Shown here in pieces: positions 44,159 through 57,298 of a stretch of 64,000 nt of DNA. A program made the translations under genes and the position numbers. Source of the stretch: Adenanthera pavonina (taxonomy: Eukaryota > Streptophyta > Magnoliopsida > Fabales > Fabaceae); NCBI GenBank assembly GCA_026686845.1, contig JAIVEN010000013.1, positions 14,342,001 through 14,406,000 on the forward strand. Direction: 5' to 3'. The notes below the pieces were generated by a model, which had not been told where the DNA came from, ran no database searches, and worked only from the letters and a program-made list of their open reading frames with translations. The stretch's first letter is position 1. Each line of letters starts with the position of its first letter.

Positions 44159-45843
44159 ATAAATTGATAAGGTAGGTCTGTTTATTTTGTGCTTCATAAT
44201 TCATATAGAGGTTAATGCTTTTGCTGTTTGTTGCTACCTATTCTTACATGCAGTAGGTCTTCAGGGGTGATGTTCAATGGCTGAATGTATCTTTTCACTT
44301 TTATGGCGGAGTGGAGCAAATAAGGAGGAGTTACCATTTATATCTATGGCCTATTGATAATTTGAAGAGGATGAATGTCCCTGCGTCCTTCGATTGCCTG
44401 TATAGTTCTTCATAATAAAATAAGCGTATGGTTGTTTGGGTTATGAAAGTTTACTTCTCTTTCGGAGAATATTTATGTAACCAGGGATTCACTGCAAGGA
44501 AAATGCGTATTTGAGATGAAATTTAGAGGCAATTTTTGTCTTTGATTTGTAATAATTCAGTTTCAAATTGGTCTCAACAATAATATTATTTTTTACCTAA
44601 ACAATAATACTTTTTGATTCAAAATGAAGGTTGGAATCTAAGATGAAATTTCCTCAAATTATTTCAAATTATATCTCTATTTTTTATTTTATATACATTT
44701 GGGTCGATGGTGTCTCAAAAGTAACTGAAATCATTGTGGTGGTGTTATGAACACTTCAAGTTAATTAGGAGATTTTGGAATGAGTATTTTGCTTTGGATG
44801 AACATATGAATGGAATAATATGACGGAAAAAGAAAATTCATGAAAGAAGTGGTTGGCTCTGATATATAGGTATCCAAACTAAGGCAATGTTAACCAACTG
44901 ATGATGGTAAATTTTATTTTCTTTTTTCTTTTTCAATTTTATTCTCTCATTAGGGGAATTTTCATATTAAAGCAAAGCCAACTCCTAGATAGATTGAAAT
45001 GGGTAAAGGATATTGTTAGACAAGACAACCAAACTCAAGAAGGAGTGAATTGAGTTTTTATAAAAATTCAGGTTATTCAAGAATTTCTTAAAAAAAAAGA
45101 AGAAAAACTTGATTTCAATATTACTTTAAAGACTATTGAGCTAAACAATTATACTAATCAATGAAATTTTATATCAATGAAGCACACTAACATTGTATAA
45201 TTCCACTTGATGCAAAATGCCAATTCCAAGTAAACTAAAATAATTTAATAATCTCTTCAACTAATAGATATAATTAAATACATATAAATTAGACTCCAAG
45301 GGTTTGATTCAACTAGAAAAAGTTATACCAATTTAATCAAAATTTTATGATAAAACTTGTCTTGTGGCTCGATTTAGATTAGTGAAGTTGAAAGAGGAAG
45401 GGAGGGAGAGTTAAGAGGAAGGGCATTTTGGTTCAATCAGATTTTTTTATTTTTTCTTTAAAGATTTTAGAGATTTCAAATACTCACTATTTTTTTTGTC
45501 TGGCCAAATATTTATAATGTTTTAAATATTTGTCTTTCTTTCATGATCTCAATGTCAATTTTCCCATCAAATATTAGAACCTTATACTTTTTTTTTTCAG
45601 ACCAACTATATTAGAACCCAATTCTACATTAGATTGAGAGAATGTTCAAAGTGGCCCGACTCGAGTAGTTACCCCGCTGGGAAGACGCGTGCGAGGAGCG
45701 GTCAAACTGGATAAACAGGACTGACTGGTGCCGTTGAAGTTAAGTGTGGGAATGGATGAGGAATGGCCACGTAGACGGCGAAGAAGCCATGTGCTTTTTG
45801 TTTTTCCAATTTGCAACCCTTGCTGTGTGAATTTTCTGTACTC
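44159..45843. other. 3' flank of the chimeric gene and promoter of the NTF2-like gene
   Basis: Up to ~45005 the DNA matches the 3' flank of the decayed copy. The rest is AT-rich until ~45650, where a less AT-rich stretch (gactcgagtagttaccccgctggg) with ggccacgtag near 45766 marks the likely promoter and leader of the next gene. Confidence 0.5.
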
Positions 45844-48800
45844 ATGAGAAACTCAATTTCTCTGTTTCTCTTCCACCGTCAAACGCTAAACCGCTTGGCT
45901 TGCCAAAAGATTTCTTCTTCCTCAATGGATAAAGTTTCTGCCGGTAATCAAGCATTATATCTGGGTTTTCAAATCTGTGAATTTTACGATTGACACTGTG
46001 TTTGTGGTTGCAAGTATCTATGTTCGCTCACAATCACTGCATTTATAATTTAGACCGAGAGTAATCGCAAGAGAAAACACTTAGCTGAACTAAATTGTTT
46101 CGGTTTCAAATATGTCATTGATTTTACTTTTAGAGCTATTTGCAATGGAAAAAAAATTCTGTTTCTTATTGTATTTTTATTGATTTCATCAGTTCGGCTT
46201 TCTTGAGTCTTTCAGGTGCAGATGGACTCAATCAGACGACAAAGGCTACTAGTAAAGAAGCATGCGATTTTGGTGCAAAGAAGCGCTTATCTGATGACAT
46301 AATTCCTCACATTCTGCGTCTGTTAGTACCATCTCTCTAAACTCCCGAAAGACACGTTCAAACGAGCGGAATTTTAACATTATTATCTAATTACTATCCA
46401 GTTATGACTTTTTTTCATGAATATTTATACTATGAATTGTAAACCTGATTAAAAAAGAAAATAAAGACTATGAACTTTAAAAGTATCTTGTCCTTACAGT
46501 TGTGAATTCCGTGCTTCATGGTAGGAAGTTCGTGATTAATTTATTGAATGAAGTGACAAGTTTATAACGAGCTTGGAGTTATGTTCTCTTATCAAGATTT
46601 CTGACAATAACCTTGGAATAGTGGGTTTAGAATTTGGATTGAGAAAATGAGTTAACCTTGCCAGCTCTTTTGCTACCTGTGGAATATAATTTTGTTGTTT
46701 TGTAAACTCGGTCTCAGTCTGAGGGCATTTGAACCTTTATAGAGTTAGACTTGAGTATTTTATTGGGGAGGACACTTTTGCTCCTATTATCCATGTGAAC
46801 GGTTTCAGTGACTGCACATATACTTGGTCGACAATTGAAAGTTTTCTTTAGAGTTGATCATGCAAATGTTGGTATCATATATCACTTGGCCTCTACAATT
46901 AATGTTGGAGTTTTTTATTTTGATAAAATAATAACGATGTAAATAGCAATAATGTTAACAGTCACTCCAGTGATAATAATGTTGTTTCACAATAATAAGT
47001 ATAAACTAACATGATTCTGATACAGTAATTGTGTAAGACAGTGATGCTATCACATGCCACAGAGGATTATTTATTTTTATAATACTGTAAGTTAGTTGAT
47101 GCAAACCAGATTTTTGTTGTGTGTTTTTTTTTTTGTTTGGAAGGGGGGGGGGGGGCGCTACTATTCAACTGAAAGCTTTCATCTTTCTTATTTTGGACCA
47201 TCAGATTCAAAGTTACACCATTGAAAAGGGAGATAAGATGCTGAACGTTTTCTTTGAGAATTCTGAATCAGACATTGTGGCTTTTACTTTTTTTCCTTTT
47301 CTTTGTCTATGCTTTGGTTTTTTAGAGCATATCTTATCCTCCATATCATCCTTTCTTTGACTTTTTTTTTAAAAAAGAAATAAAAAGGATGTAATGGGTC
47401 TTAATTGATCATGATTTCACGTTAAATTGATAAATCATTTTTTGGTGCATAGCTAGGAGGAATAATAGTATGTAACGTTTATTTGGAGTGAAGCACCTCT
47501 ATGATGAAAACTTTGCCATAAAATGTTAAATAACTACATTATGTGAGTTGAATTAGTCAGAATTAGCTTGGTTCTGGCTGAGCTAGGTATCTTTTTGAAG
47601 CAATATTCAACCACTTAGGAGAGTCTCAGTTTTTAGTTTAATGAGTGGCTACTTGTTTTAATAGTATGGCTACCAGCTTCAGCATATGTTGTTGGTTATC
47701 TCTCCTGTACTTCTGACTCCAATGCCAGAAAAAGTCGTAAATATTTTAAGCTTAGTGTTCCAAATTAAATGTGAGTGTTAAAAGATTAAAGATAAGTTTT
47801 AAACATTCTCTTTTCCTTTATCCATAAGTCAGGGCTTTCTTTTTTCTTTTTTCTTGAATAAAATATGGTTTTATTCTTAATAGAAGAGTACAGGTAGTTG
47901 AAGGACAACAAATTCTAGAAAAAAAAAACTGATAGAACATAACTAAAGTCCTAAACAAAAATCTAATCAATGAAGAGAGTGATCCAATCTTTTTGCTCAA
48001 TAAAAATTGTGAAATAGGTTAGGAGTTTATACTTATCGAGGATTCTTTTGGTCATCACTTATAATCATTTCTAGGAGTTTAGGTTGTACTTAAACTCTTC
48101 ACAAGAAGATATAGAAAGGAAGGTACATGGGCTGGAGTGTGGAGTGTTTTCTCTTCAGCACCTAAGTTCTGTCAGCTATATGTTTACTTTAACTCTAAAT
48201 TGCAACATTGTTATTAATAGGTTAGCCTTTTTGTTTTATCTTCTTTCATTAGTTCTTTTGTTTTAAATCATTCAATCATTATGCATCACTTTTTGAACAA
48301 GTTTCCTTCTAATTTTAGGATTTTCACCTATACAATACTTGCAAATTTTTTGTATTCTTATTTCCAGGACATTGATGTCGTATTTCCAGGTATGGTTCAT
48401 GTGCAACAGCTGTTGACTTTGAAATCTATGCCCCAGATGCTTCTTTTGAGGATCCACTTATGTGTGCACATGGGTATGCTTTTGTTTTTTGTGTTTCATG
48501 GAATAGCTACCGCAAATGCTCAAATGACTTACTATGTAATTTAAAATACTGATACTGCAGGGTGAAGCAAATCAAATCAGCATTCTATTCTCTTCCAAAG
48601 GTTTCTCTCTTGTTTCATGTTTATCATCATTTTGTCTTTTACTTCACATTCCTTACTTTGTGTTAAATTTTTTGAGAAAAGTATCGTACGTGCATATTGG
48701 ATCCTGGTCCTCTGAATATTTGGTCAATAGGTTGTGACATGAAAATGCGTACTTAATATAATTAAATATTAGACATTTCCAATTTTTCTTGAATCATATT

Positions 48801-51527
48801 AGATTCATCTCTGATCTACATCACTTGAAATAGAGAAAAAGTTTTGGTCAAGACACAACCTACATTATCATTTTTGTTGATAGTGATGGATCTATGTCTC
48901 TGTTGGCAATCATTTAGAGTGTATTCTTAATTTTATTTATGCTTTTATTTGTTCTAAATGAAATATGGTCGCTTGATGTTGTTTTTGGTGTTGAAAGCAG
49001 AGGGATATAAGCTGGTTCTTAATAGTATAGATCATGCTTGTAAAATTGTGTCACTATTACTTATTTATTCTTGCTAACAAAAGTTTATGTAGCCTATTTT
49101 GAAGAGGCAGTGATTAATCTTGATCATATGTCATCAGTGTGGATAATCAAGCATTAAATAGCAGTTTAATTAACAGGGTGGGGTATTAAAAGAATTTTTT
49201 TCAAAGATTAGCAATCAATTTTGGTTCATGATAGTGAGAGAGGGTTCTTTATTTTATTATGAGTTATGTTGTCTAGTTTTCTGTGCTATCTTTTGTATGG
49301 TTTTGATGACTGACTACTTTTCTCATATATCCTAGGTATTTAGTGAGTCAGGAATTGTGGATTACAGTGTTGAAGAAAATGTGATTTCACCAGGGAAACA
49401 AGAGGTTGGTATAATTTCTCGTACCAAATGTGCTTTGTATTTCTTTCATCTTCAATATGTATATAGCTTTTCTAAGTTTATTGATTTTCTTGTGTGATTT
49501 GTTTATTATATAATGATCCATATTCATGGATATTGCATACAGATATTAATAGACAGTAAGCAACACTACAAATTGTTGGGTAAGGATATTGATTTGGCGT
49601 CACTTATTAAGCTCTACGTTGTAAACGGTAAAGTCATTCGCCATGAGGATTGGTATGTGCTAAGCTTCTTCACACTTCTTGTTTTCTGCTTGGTTTCCTT
49701 CTTATTTAATCAATTTGAGATCTTAATTTCTTTTTCTTTATTTTCGTCAATATGATGTATACTATATGCATTTTTTTCTTTAAGATAGCATTTTTGCCTG
49801 CAAGAACATCTATTGGGTGAAGGGAGGGCAAAATGGGTTTTGTTGGTTTCATGATCTCACACTCATTTGGTTAGTCATAGTAGCAAGCATGCAACCTTGC
49901 ATCTGCATGTGAATAAGAAAATGTGTTTTGAATATAATATAATAAATGATGACCGGTGGTTTTAAAATTATCAATATCAATATATACAATAAAATCTATA
50001 GCAAGCCAAACTATTCTTAAGCCATGAAAAATACAACTTTTTCAAATTCCATGCAATGCATGGGCCCACATGTCTAGTTCATTATGAATTTGTAGCTATT
50101 ACAGTTTTGACTTGTTCCAGAGTAGCCTAAACTTAAACTGAGGCAAAAGCTTAGAATAAGATGTGTCACACTGCAATTTAAAACTTGAGCAAGCTGACTA
50201 TCAAAAAGGAGATGCACAACAACTTGGGTGGATATATATGAAAAGGACGGTGAGGAGACTGGAAAAGCAGTACCACTTCCCATGATTATCTCCTTGTCCA
50301 AGTCCATTACTTCAAAACCAAACCTTTGTGATGCTGAAGCAAAAAAGAACAGAACCTCATTATTCTCTCAAAAATTGAGAAACACAGCCTACTAATCTTT
50401 GATATTTTTAAAATGTACCCTTGAGGCATGGCCACACTCATGATCTAACCTGTATCAAAACACTCCTCTTTGGACAGTTGCCACGTAAGTCCAACAATAG
50501 CATCTTGTAAGGTAGCCTTATGATAGGAACTAGGTAGTATGGGATACCTAGTCGTATATCATGTAGCATAGGATGCTCATAAAAATTGTTTAACCCACCA
50601 TTTAACAAGTTTTTGGTAGAATGATAAAGCAATAACAAGTAATAAATTCTTGGCTCAGAAACCCTGATAGAGCCACAGAAAATTGAAATGTGTTCCCATT
50701 TGCTAGTGTTGAGGCAGATAAGCAAGGATAATGGTTTTCAGCTTAAATTATGAAATTTATGGGAATTATGAGAAGCATAAGAAGTTGCAGTGGGATTTGA
50801 GTCATACACGACACCCAGGTATACATATATTTCTCTAGGGTGGGCTCTCAAGTGTGTTTGATTGGCTCCACACAGCAGATTCTTTGAACAACATGCAAAA
50901 ATGATTTTGATGTTTTCTTAACAGAAAGTGTGACATCTTTTCTAATGCGGGTGGTAGTAAAAGTTAACCAAATGTTTATTTATACCCACTTGTGTACATA
51001 AGTCTTCTTACTAAATGTAATTTGAAGCCTCATAAGAGTATTTTCATCTAATGATAGTAATAAATTTAAATCATCTTTGTAATATTGGAGAGATCATATT
51101 GTAGCTTGAGCATTATTGGTAATTTACTTCTGTAGTTTTTTAGAGAAATTTTAATTTTAATTTTGGACGTCCTTGGCAATTTTATTTTTTAAAGTCTTTA
51201 ATAGGCATTAATATCAATTATGAATTTTTTTCCTTATCTTTCATTTTCTCTATAATAGTTTCCTACAAACATATGACTCGAAGCCTCACCCCAAGAGGAT
51301 GATATTTCCTATAGTTGAAGTGCTTAGCAATTTTAATTTTTAAAGCCCTTAATTGTCCTGTATCACTAAAATTGACTTTGACATCAAATAGGTGGGACAA
51401 AAAACCACTTTGGAATAAGGAAACAGTGAAGTTACCTCTGGTTGGCCGAATGGTAGAACTGACTCGTAGGGGTTCAATGCTGGCAACGCATGTTTTCATG
51501 AGGTTTGGGAAGGATCCAACTGGGTGA
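45844..51527 (+). CDS. NTF2/SnoaL-like small protein, probably organelle-targeted
   Basis: Seven exons: 45844-45943, 46216-46321, 48390-48473, 48561-48600, 49336-49404, 49543-49652, 51392-51527. All are GT-AG and in phase, giving 214 residues. I recognise the plant NTF2-like (SnoaL fold) family of unknown function from YGSCATAVDFEIYAPDASFE and DPLMCAHGVKQIKSAFYSLP, then GKDIDLASLIKLYVVNGKV, RHEDWWDKKPLWN and the C-terminal LVGRMVELTRRGSML. The fold is a cone-shaped alpha+beta barrel that often binds small hydrophobic ligands, but no catalytic residue set is evident. Residues 1-33 are rich in Arg, Ser and hydrophobics with no acidic residue before the second Met (MDKVSAG, residue 28), which fits a transit peptide. 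The shorter start at Met28 is possible. Confidence 0.8.
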
Positions 51528-52910
51528 GCAACTCTAGACTTCAGTGAATGTATATAGAGCTTTATCATACATGGTCTTCTATCCAAGTGTTAGATGTCAA
51601 GTTTGATATCTGCTGACTGCTTGGGGAGGTCAACAAGCCATATATATTTTCCTGTTTATTCTTTCTTGTGGCTTGTGTAAATGCTTGAGTGCTAGACTTT
51701 ACAAGGATTTATGACAATATATTTTTAACAGTGAAGTTAATTTTATGAACTTAGAGATACATGAGTCTACTCAGCTTAAAAAAAAAAAAAAAAGAAGAAG
51801 AAGAAGAGAAGAAGGATCCACGAGTCTACAGCAGGCAAAGCAAGGTGGGGAGAATGTTGTGCTAGTGTAGTAAATTAGATTATTTAATTACATTTATATA
51901 TTTAGAAAGAGAATAATATTAAAAAATGATGTCTGAAGGGTTTATACCATATTTTTTATAGTCATGATCTATATTTTCAATCTTTCTGAATGCCATGTAT
52001 ACATTCTTGTAAATGAGGGTGGACTTGGACTAAGACTTAAGGAAACAAGATGAGGCATTTATAATGAAGCTATGCTGGAGGCTTGTTAATAAGACATACA
52101 CTCTCTGGGTCCGTGAACAACGCTCCGGACAAGCATTGTAATGAGTTGATGGGGTGAAGCAAGTTCTTCTTGGAAGTGTATGGGAAAGAGCCAACAAAAA
52201 ATAGGCAGTGACATAATATTTTGACTTTTGTTGTGATCTCAACAAACTTTGTTTCTTTCCTATGGAATGTGCCTAAAGATGTTGAGATACCACCTCAAGC
52301 TGATAGGAGTCATGCGGTTGAAGGATATTCTGATTTTCACAAAATTTTATATAAAACTTTAAAATTCAAATTCCAATAGTAAAAAGATAAGAAAAATAAG
52401 TATAGTGATAGGATAAAGAGAGTTCAATACAAATTGCACTGTTCATATGAGTTATAAACACTAAATTGTAAAAGAAAGTAATCTGATTCACTTTTTGTAA
52501 TAGGTGAAGGTTGGAGATTTGGAGGAAAATAAATTGAGCGGAGTTTGGTAATTTCATTCCAGCCTATCTCTTTCTAAATTCAAGTTAGATGTAATGATTA
52601 TGCTCATTATTGCATTGAGAGTTAAGAATGAGTTACACCCGGAAAAGATTATCTTTATGACTTTAATGGTTAAACGCAAGTGTTTCATCAGTAATTGCAC
52701 AAAACTTTATAGATTCGCTTGATACATAGAATGAAATAGAACTGAATGGAATGAAAAAAAATAATTTTACAAATAAAAAAATGATATCTACGTAATTCTA
52801 AAAATTATTTCACAGTAACAAATTATTGAGTAATGATTACAAAGGATATAAAAGACATTTCACAAAATATTCCTTCACCCATTTATTTTTGAACAAGATT
52901 TCATTGTTGG
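51528..52910. other. 3' flank and intergenic DNA
   Basis: Holds the 3' UTR of the NTF2-like gene and an A-run followed by AAG repeats at 51780-51815. No other gene is supported. The minus-strand ORF near 52030-52245 shows no family features. Confidence 0.4.
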
Positions 52911-53395
52911 GGCTGTTCGGTTTGTTGAATATTTTTTATGAGAATGGGAATGTGGATTGGATTGAGAATTAGAATGGAAATGACACTTAATAAAATGAGA
53001 TAATTTTGTTTAGCACGTTATTGAAAGAAATGAATATTTTTGTTTGGTTGGACAATAATGAATATTTTAAATTTTGTCTATTTAATAAAAAGTAGTCAAT
53101 TCTAATTTCCTTAAATTTTAAGAATAATCTTAAAAATGTGATTTATTTTAAAAGTCATACGTATTATATTTTTTCACATATATTTCAGTAAAAATTAATT
53201 ATAAATAATCATAAAATAAGCAATAGAATAAAAAAATATAATCACATGACACTCATTGGCAACCATGTGATTTGGTAAGGGTGTATTTTTTATTTTGATC
53301 CCTTCTTATCAGGAATGATTACCCATTACATTGTGCTTTAATCCATATCATTCTTGAAATGGAATAAAAAAAATAAACAACCAACCAAATACGTG
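52911..53395. mobile_element. MITE-like element
   Basis: The left end gctgttcggtttgttgaata and the right end aacaaccaaccaaatacg are imperfect inverted repeats (reverse complement of the right end: cgtatttggttggttgtt). Both are followed inward by ttttttat and then gaatgg/ggaat words. Typical of hAT/PIF-derived MITEs in dicots. Non-coding. Confidence 0.5.
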
Positions 53396-53927
53396 CACAC
53401 AACAAATATTCTATTACTTTTCGAACTGTAAACGTTGCCTAATAGAAAGAAATCAATATTCATTCAATATATGAAATAAATTTATAACAAATTACACTAT
53501 TTTAAATTATAAATAGTACGATTAATTTAGACTGTTGAGCAAGTATGATGAGTTTTAGGGCCTTAAATAATCTATGAGAATCCATATAATTATTACGGAA
53601 AAATATAATATTATGTAAATGTTCGTAACTCCCAAGAGTTGTCTTTCTTTTCTTTTTTTGATACAAAGGAAAGAAAACACAGCAAGGAGCCGAAGTAAAG
53701 CCAAGAATTGTCTTTCTACAATTAAAGTTTTATACCTTCCAAAAGAATGATTTCTTAGGAGTTTTCCATGATTAGTGTGTATAACATCTAAAGATTATGA
53801 TCTATGAATTGTACAATTATGTAGAATTATGCCATTGCAACTCTTAGATTAAAATTTAATGCTTTGAATGCTATAAATAGAAGTCATGTACAACATATTT
53901 GGTATATTGAAAATGAATAAATAGTAC

Positions 53928-56898
53928 TGTAACACCCATACTCTTAATTTATAATTCTAGAGTAAATTAATTGAGCTTTTAGATTAATTGGTATATAATT
54001 GTTATTTAGGAAAAATCCCTGACGAATTTTGGAAGTCTCCATAACTAGAAGAAGATCAAATGAGATTTAAAAAGAAAAAAGAAACAAGTCTCAAGCCCCC
54101 TAAAAAAAGAATACAAATAAACAAAAAAAAAAAAGAAAAGAAAAGAAGGCACGAGCCTTTCTCATAAAAAGGAAGGCTTGGCCTAATGCCTTCATCCTAG
54201 GAACTAAAAAAAGGTTGAAGAAGAAGAAGGCGTCGGGCAGGACGTGGGTCAGGAGCAAAGGAAGTGTGACGCCAAAAAAAAAGATGAGAGAGAGAAATAG
54301 ATAAAATAGCAAAATTTTAAATATTAGAAATTTCCTTGTGAAGCAAATCAAATATCTATTTTTTTTCTATGAAGATTTCCTGGTATTTCCAAAACTTTGA
54401 GATATTTTACTATAATTTCATTTAAATCTTAATTAAAGTTTCAAGTTTTTTTTTTTAAAAACCCATGTGTATATATATATTTAAGCTTATACATTGGAAA
54501 ACCCTAGACCTATTTCTTTTCTATCATCATTCTGCCGCATCCTCCAATTGCTTCAACCTCTCTCTCTCTTGGTAATTTTATTCTTTCCTTTCTTTTGTTC
54601 CTTTCCTTGTTTTGTCTTTTCTTCCTTATTCTTGTTTACATAACGGTTCAGCCACCACGATTATTATGTATGGCACTCTTTGCTTTGTTATTCCTTCTCC
54701 TTCCCTTCCCTATATATATATATATATATATATATCACGTTATTGCTAGATACATATTGAAGAAGAAATGCCGTGGCAATTTGGCGTTGTTATCAATGAT
54801 TTTACCGCATGAATTGCAACCAAATTTTAATAGAGTAATGTAGAGCCCATATTGTTATTTTTCCTTGTTGACAAATGTCGCCACTTCTGTCCATTTATCA
54901 ATCATGTAGTGTTTGTCATTTTCTTCCGCAAATAACTATTTTCCTGGTCCCCACTTATTATTTATCGGTCACAAATCACTCCTTTGCATTAATATGAAAT
55001 TCTTTTATACTTTATTGCCCCAATTTCATTATTTTACAGCCACCATATAATGATGCTTGCCAACCGTGAGTCTGTGTCCATCAATAAAGTACCAAGCCCA
55101 TTTGTGAAAAGATTCCATCCTCTAAGCATTTTGATAGAGTGTAGAATTTGGGAATTTTTCTCTTATTCTTTATCTTCAGGTTCTAACCATTTGCTTCATA
55201 AGGTAATATCTATATCCAAATACAATATTTTAAAAAGATAAATTAATTAACTTAGAGATAGATTTATTTTAGTGGTAACAATAAGGATTTAGACTAGCAA
55301 TTAGGATCCTAATATTATATGCGTAGTATGAATTTAATTGGTGATGGAAAGTTAATTTTAGTGGTGATAGTAATGTTTTTATGCCTAAATACATTTATAG
55401 ATGGTACTGGTTAAACTTCCACAATAGGGATTGAATCTTAAGTGGAAGGGAAAAAGGGATCTATACTATTGGTTCTAACTAGTAAGTGTATAAATGATAA
55501 TGTGCTACCATTCATTTTGTACTTTCACTATTTCCCTTAGCCTCAAATAATTTTTACTTATTCCTATTGTTTGTGCACTCTGCCTTGTTTGGGAAGCAAA
55601 TCCAAAACATATTTTCCTTTCTTTCCTTTTTACACTTCTAGATCTTAAGAACAGTTGAGTTTAATTTCTAATTATAGTAAATTTTCCTCTCTTTATAATT
55701 TACTTATAATTCCTCAATTTTAATGGTCTTATGATGAGTTTGATGAGATGAGCATTGGTGGTAGCAATTATTGTCTTTAGCACCAAAATTAGTAGTGTGG
55801 ACATGCTGTTGTTCTTGTTATATATATATATATATATTATCTTGCTTGTTGTTATTGTATTTTTTTTATTATGTCTTTGTTGCCATAATTCTACTATATT
55901 TCTTTTTCTTTCTTCCAACCATTTTTTTGGGACATATGAACTCCAAATTATCATATTTTATTGTAAAAATAAAATCTTAATTTATGATATTTTAACTTCA
56001 AATATTTTAAATTCAATTTCATTTTTTCCCCTTTCTTTTCCATTTTTATTTGTTTTACTATTTCCTTCATTTTTTTACTAACTTAATTGATTTGTAATAT
56101 GAGTATTTAACATGTGAGATGGTTATTTCTTACCTTTACTTGTATAAGATATATCATTACATAAATTATTGAGTGAAACGGCTATTTCTCTCCGTGGTAT
56201 ATAAGATATACTATATTATTATTCTATGTGGGATGATTATTCCCCACCATTAGTTATAGGATGTGGAAAATAGATTTTGTGATGCGCTTAGTGTGATAGC
56301 ATTTAATATTCTAAGTGAACCTTTTGTTTTGTTGGACGGGTTAAACAGTATTTGATGTTGATCTCTTGTTGGTATAAAAGTGTTTTGTATATAGATAATT
56401 AGTTTAAGTATATGTAGATATACTTATAAGGTTGTTTTGGAAAACTCTTGTGTGACCTTTGCTTCCGTTCTATGTACTTTGTTATTTATACTCTCACTGA
56501 GTCAATGGTAGATTCACCCCTCCTATTTTCTTTATTTTCAGATTAGCAGATAGTTGAATAAAGCACTCTAGGAAAATTGGACTTCTTGGACATTAGGTAT
56601 GACATCTCTAGTCTTATGATAATGCAGATCTCATGGTGACGTGACTACTATAATGGAGTTTACGATCGAGTTTTGTTGACTTAGATAACCTTATCTATTT
56701 GTTGATTCTTTACTTTTATTTGTTTTTTGGATGTGAGGATTGAGATAAGTCATGAACTGTGATTGATTGCTGAAAGTATTTTGGTATTTCATTTAAATTG
56801 ACTAGTTGTGGAAGTTCTTTGTTAAACTTGCTAGGCTACGTAGGCTTGTGCCAGTTTAGTTTATACGCCAGACATGGCCTGAATTTTGGGTCGTGACA
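53928..56898 (+). mobile_element. LTR-like block of ~3 kb, probably a solo LTR of a Ty3/gypsy element
   Basis: The block starts TGTAACACCCATAC and ends TTTGGGTCGTGACA, the start and end words of long LTRs of dicot Ty3/gypsy elements, and has the TG...CA dinucleotides. A TATA-like run at 54466-54480, followed by a plausible transcript start and CT-rich leader, fits an LTR promoter. No polyprotein is present and ORFs inside are low-complexity. The 5-base flanks (agtac and ggaag) do not match, so it may be a truncated or recombined LTR. The assignment is from memory of the terminal words. Confidence 0.5.
54711..54735. repeat. (TA)n microsatellite
   Basis: About twelve TA units within the LTR-like block; a second, shorter TA run lies near 55820. 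Confidence 0.8.
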
Positions 56899-57298
56899 GG
56901 AAGGGAGCTCTAAGAGGAAGGTAGTGACGGAGGTCATCTTTTAAGAAATAGGGCTTGGTTTCAATCCCTATTCAAATAATTTTAAGAAAAGGATTTTAAT
57001 ATTAATTAAATTTGATAATTGTTATTCCATTGCCTTTTTTTTTGGTTAATTTTCAAAGTAGAGATATAAAAAGAAAATTTCTTTTTATATCTCTACTAAA
57101 TTTGGAAGATAGTGGCATGCAGTCATTTTAGTCTTGATTTTTTTATGTGGATTGATATTTAGGATTCATATTTGATATTATGATTCGTTATTACTTTAGG
57201 AATCACAATAATTTTTCATAGCAGGTCAATCTAAATTTTTATTCTCATTTTATATGTAAAACTTTATGTTTTTACTGAGAGGCTTATATTGAATTAAG

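Larger units (their letters stand above)
37209..45005 (+). repeat. Segmental duplication, copy 2 (of 21262-26025)
   Basis: This copy covers the second half of intron 3, exons 4-11 and ~850 bases of 3' flank of the chimeric gene. It is the intact copy. It differs from copy 1 by an extra Ty1/copia fragment and by still having exons 6-8. Confidence 0.85.

Noticed and set aside
47140..47156. Run of G near 47144 as a possible quadruplex
   Set aside because: A single homopolymer in an intron; nothing else supports a role.
54100..54351. Hydrophobic Phe/Leu-rich minus-strand ORF as a membrane protein
   Set aside because: It is the reverse of an A/G-rich stretch within an LTR-like block.
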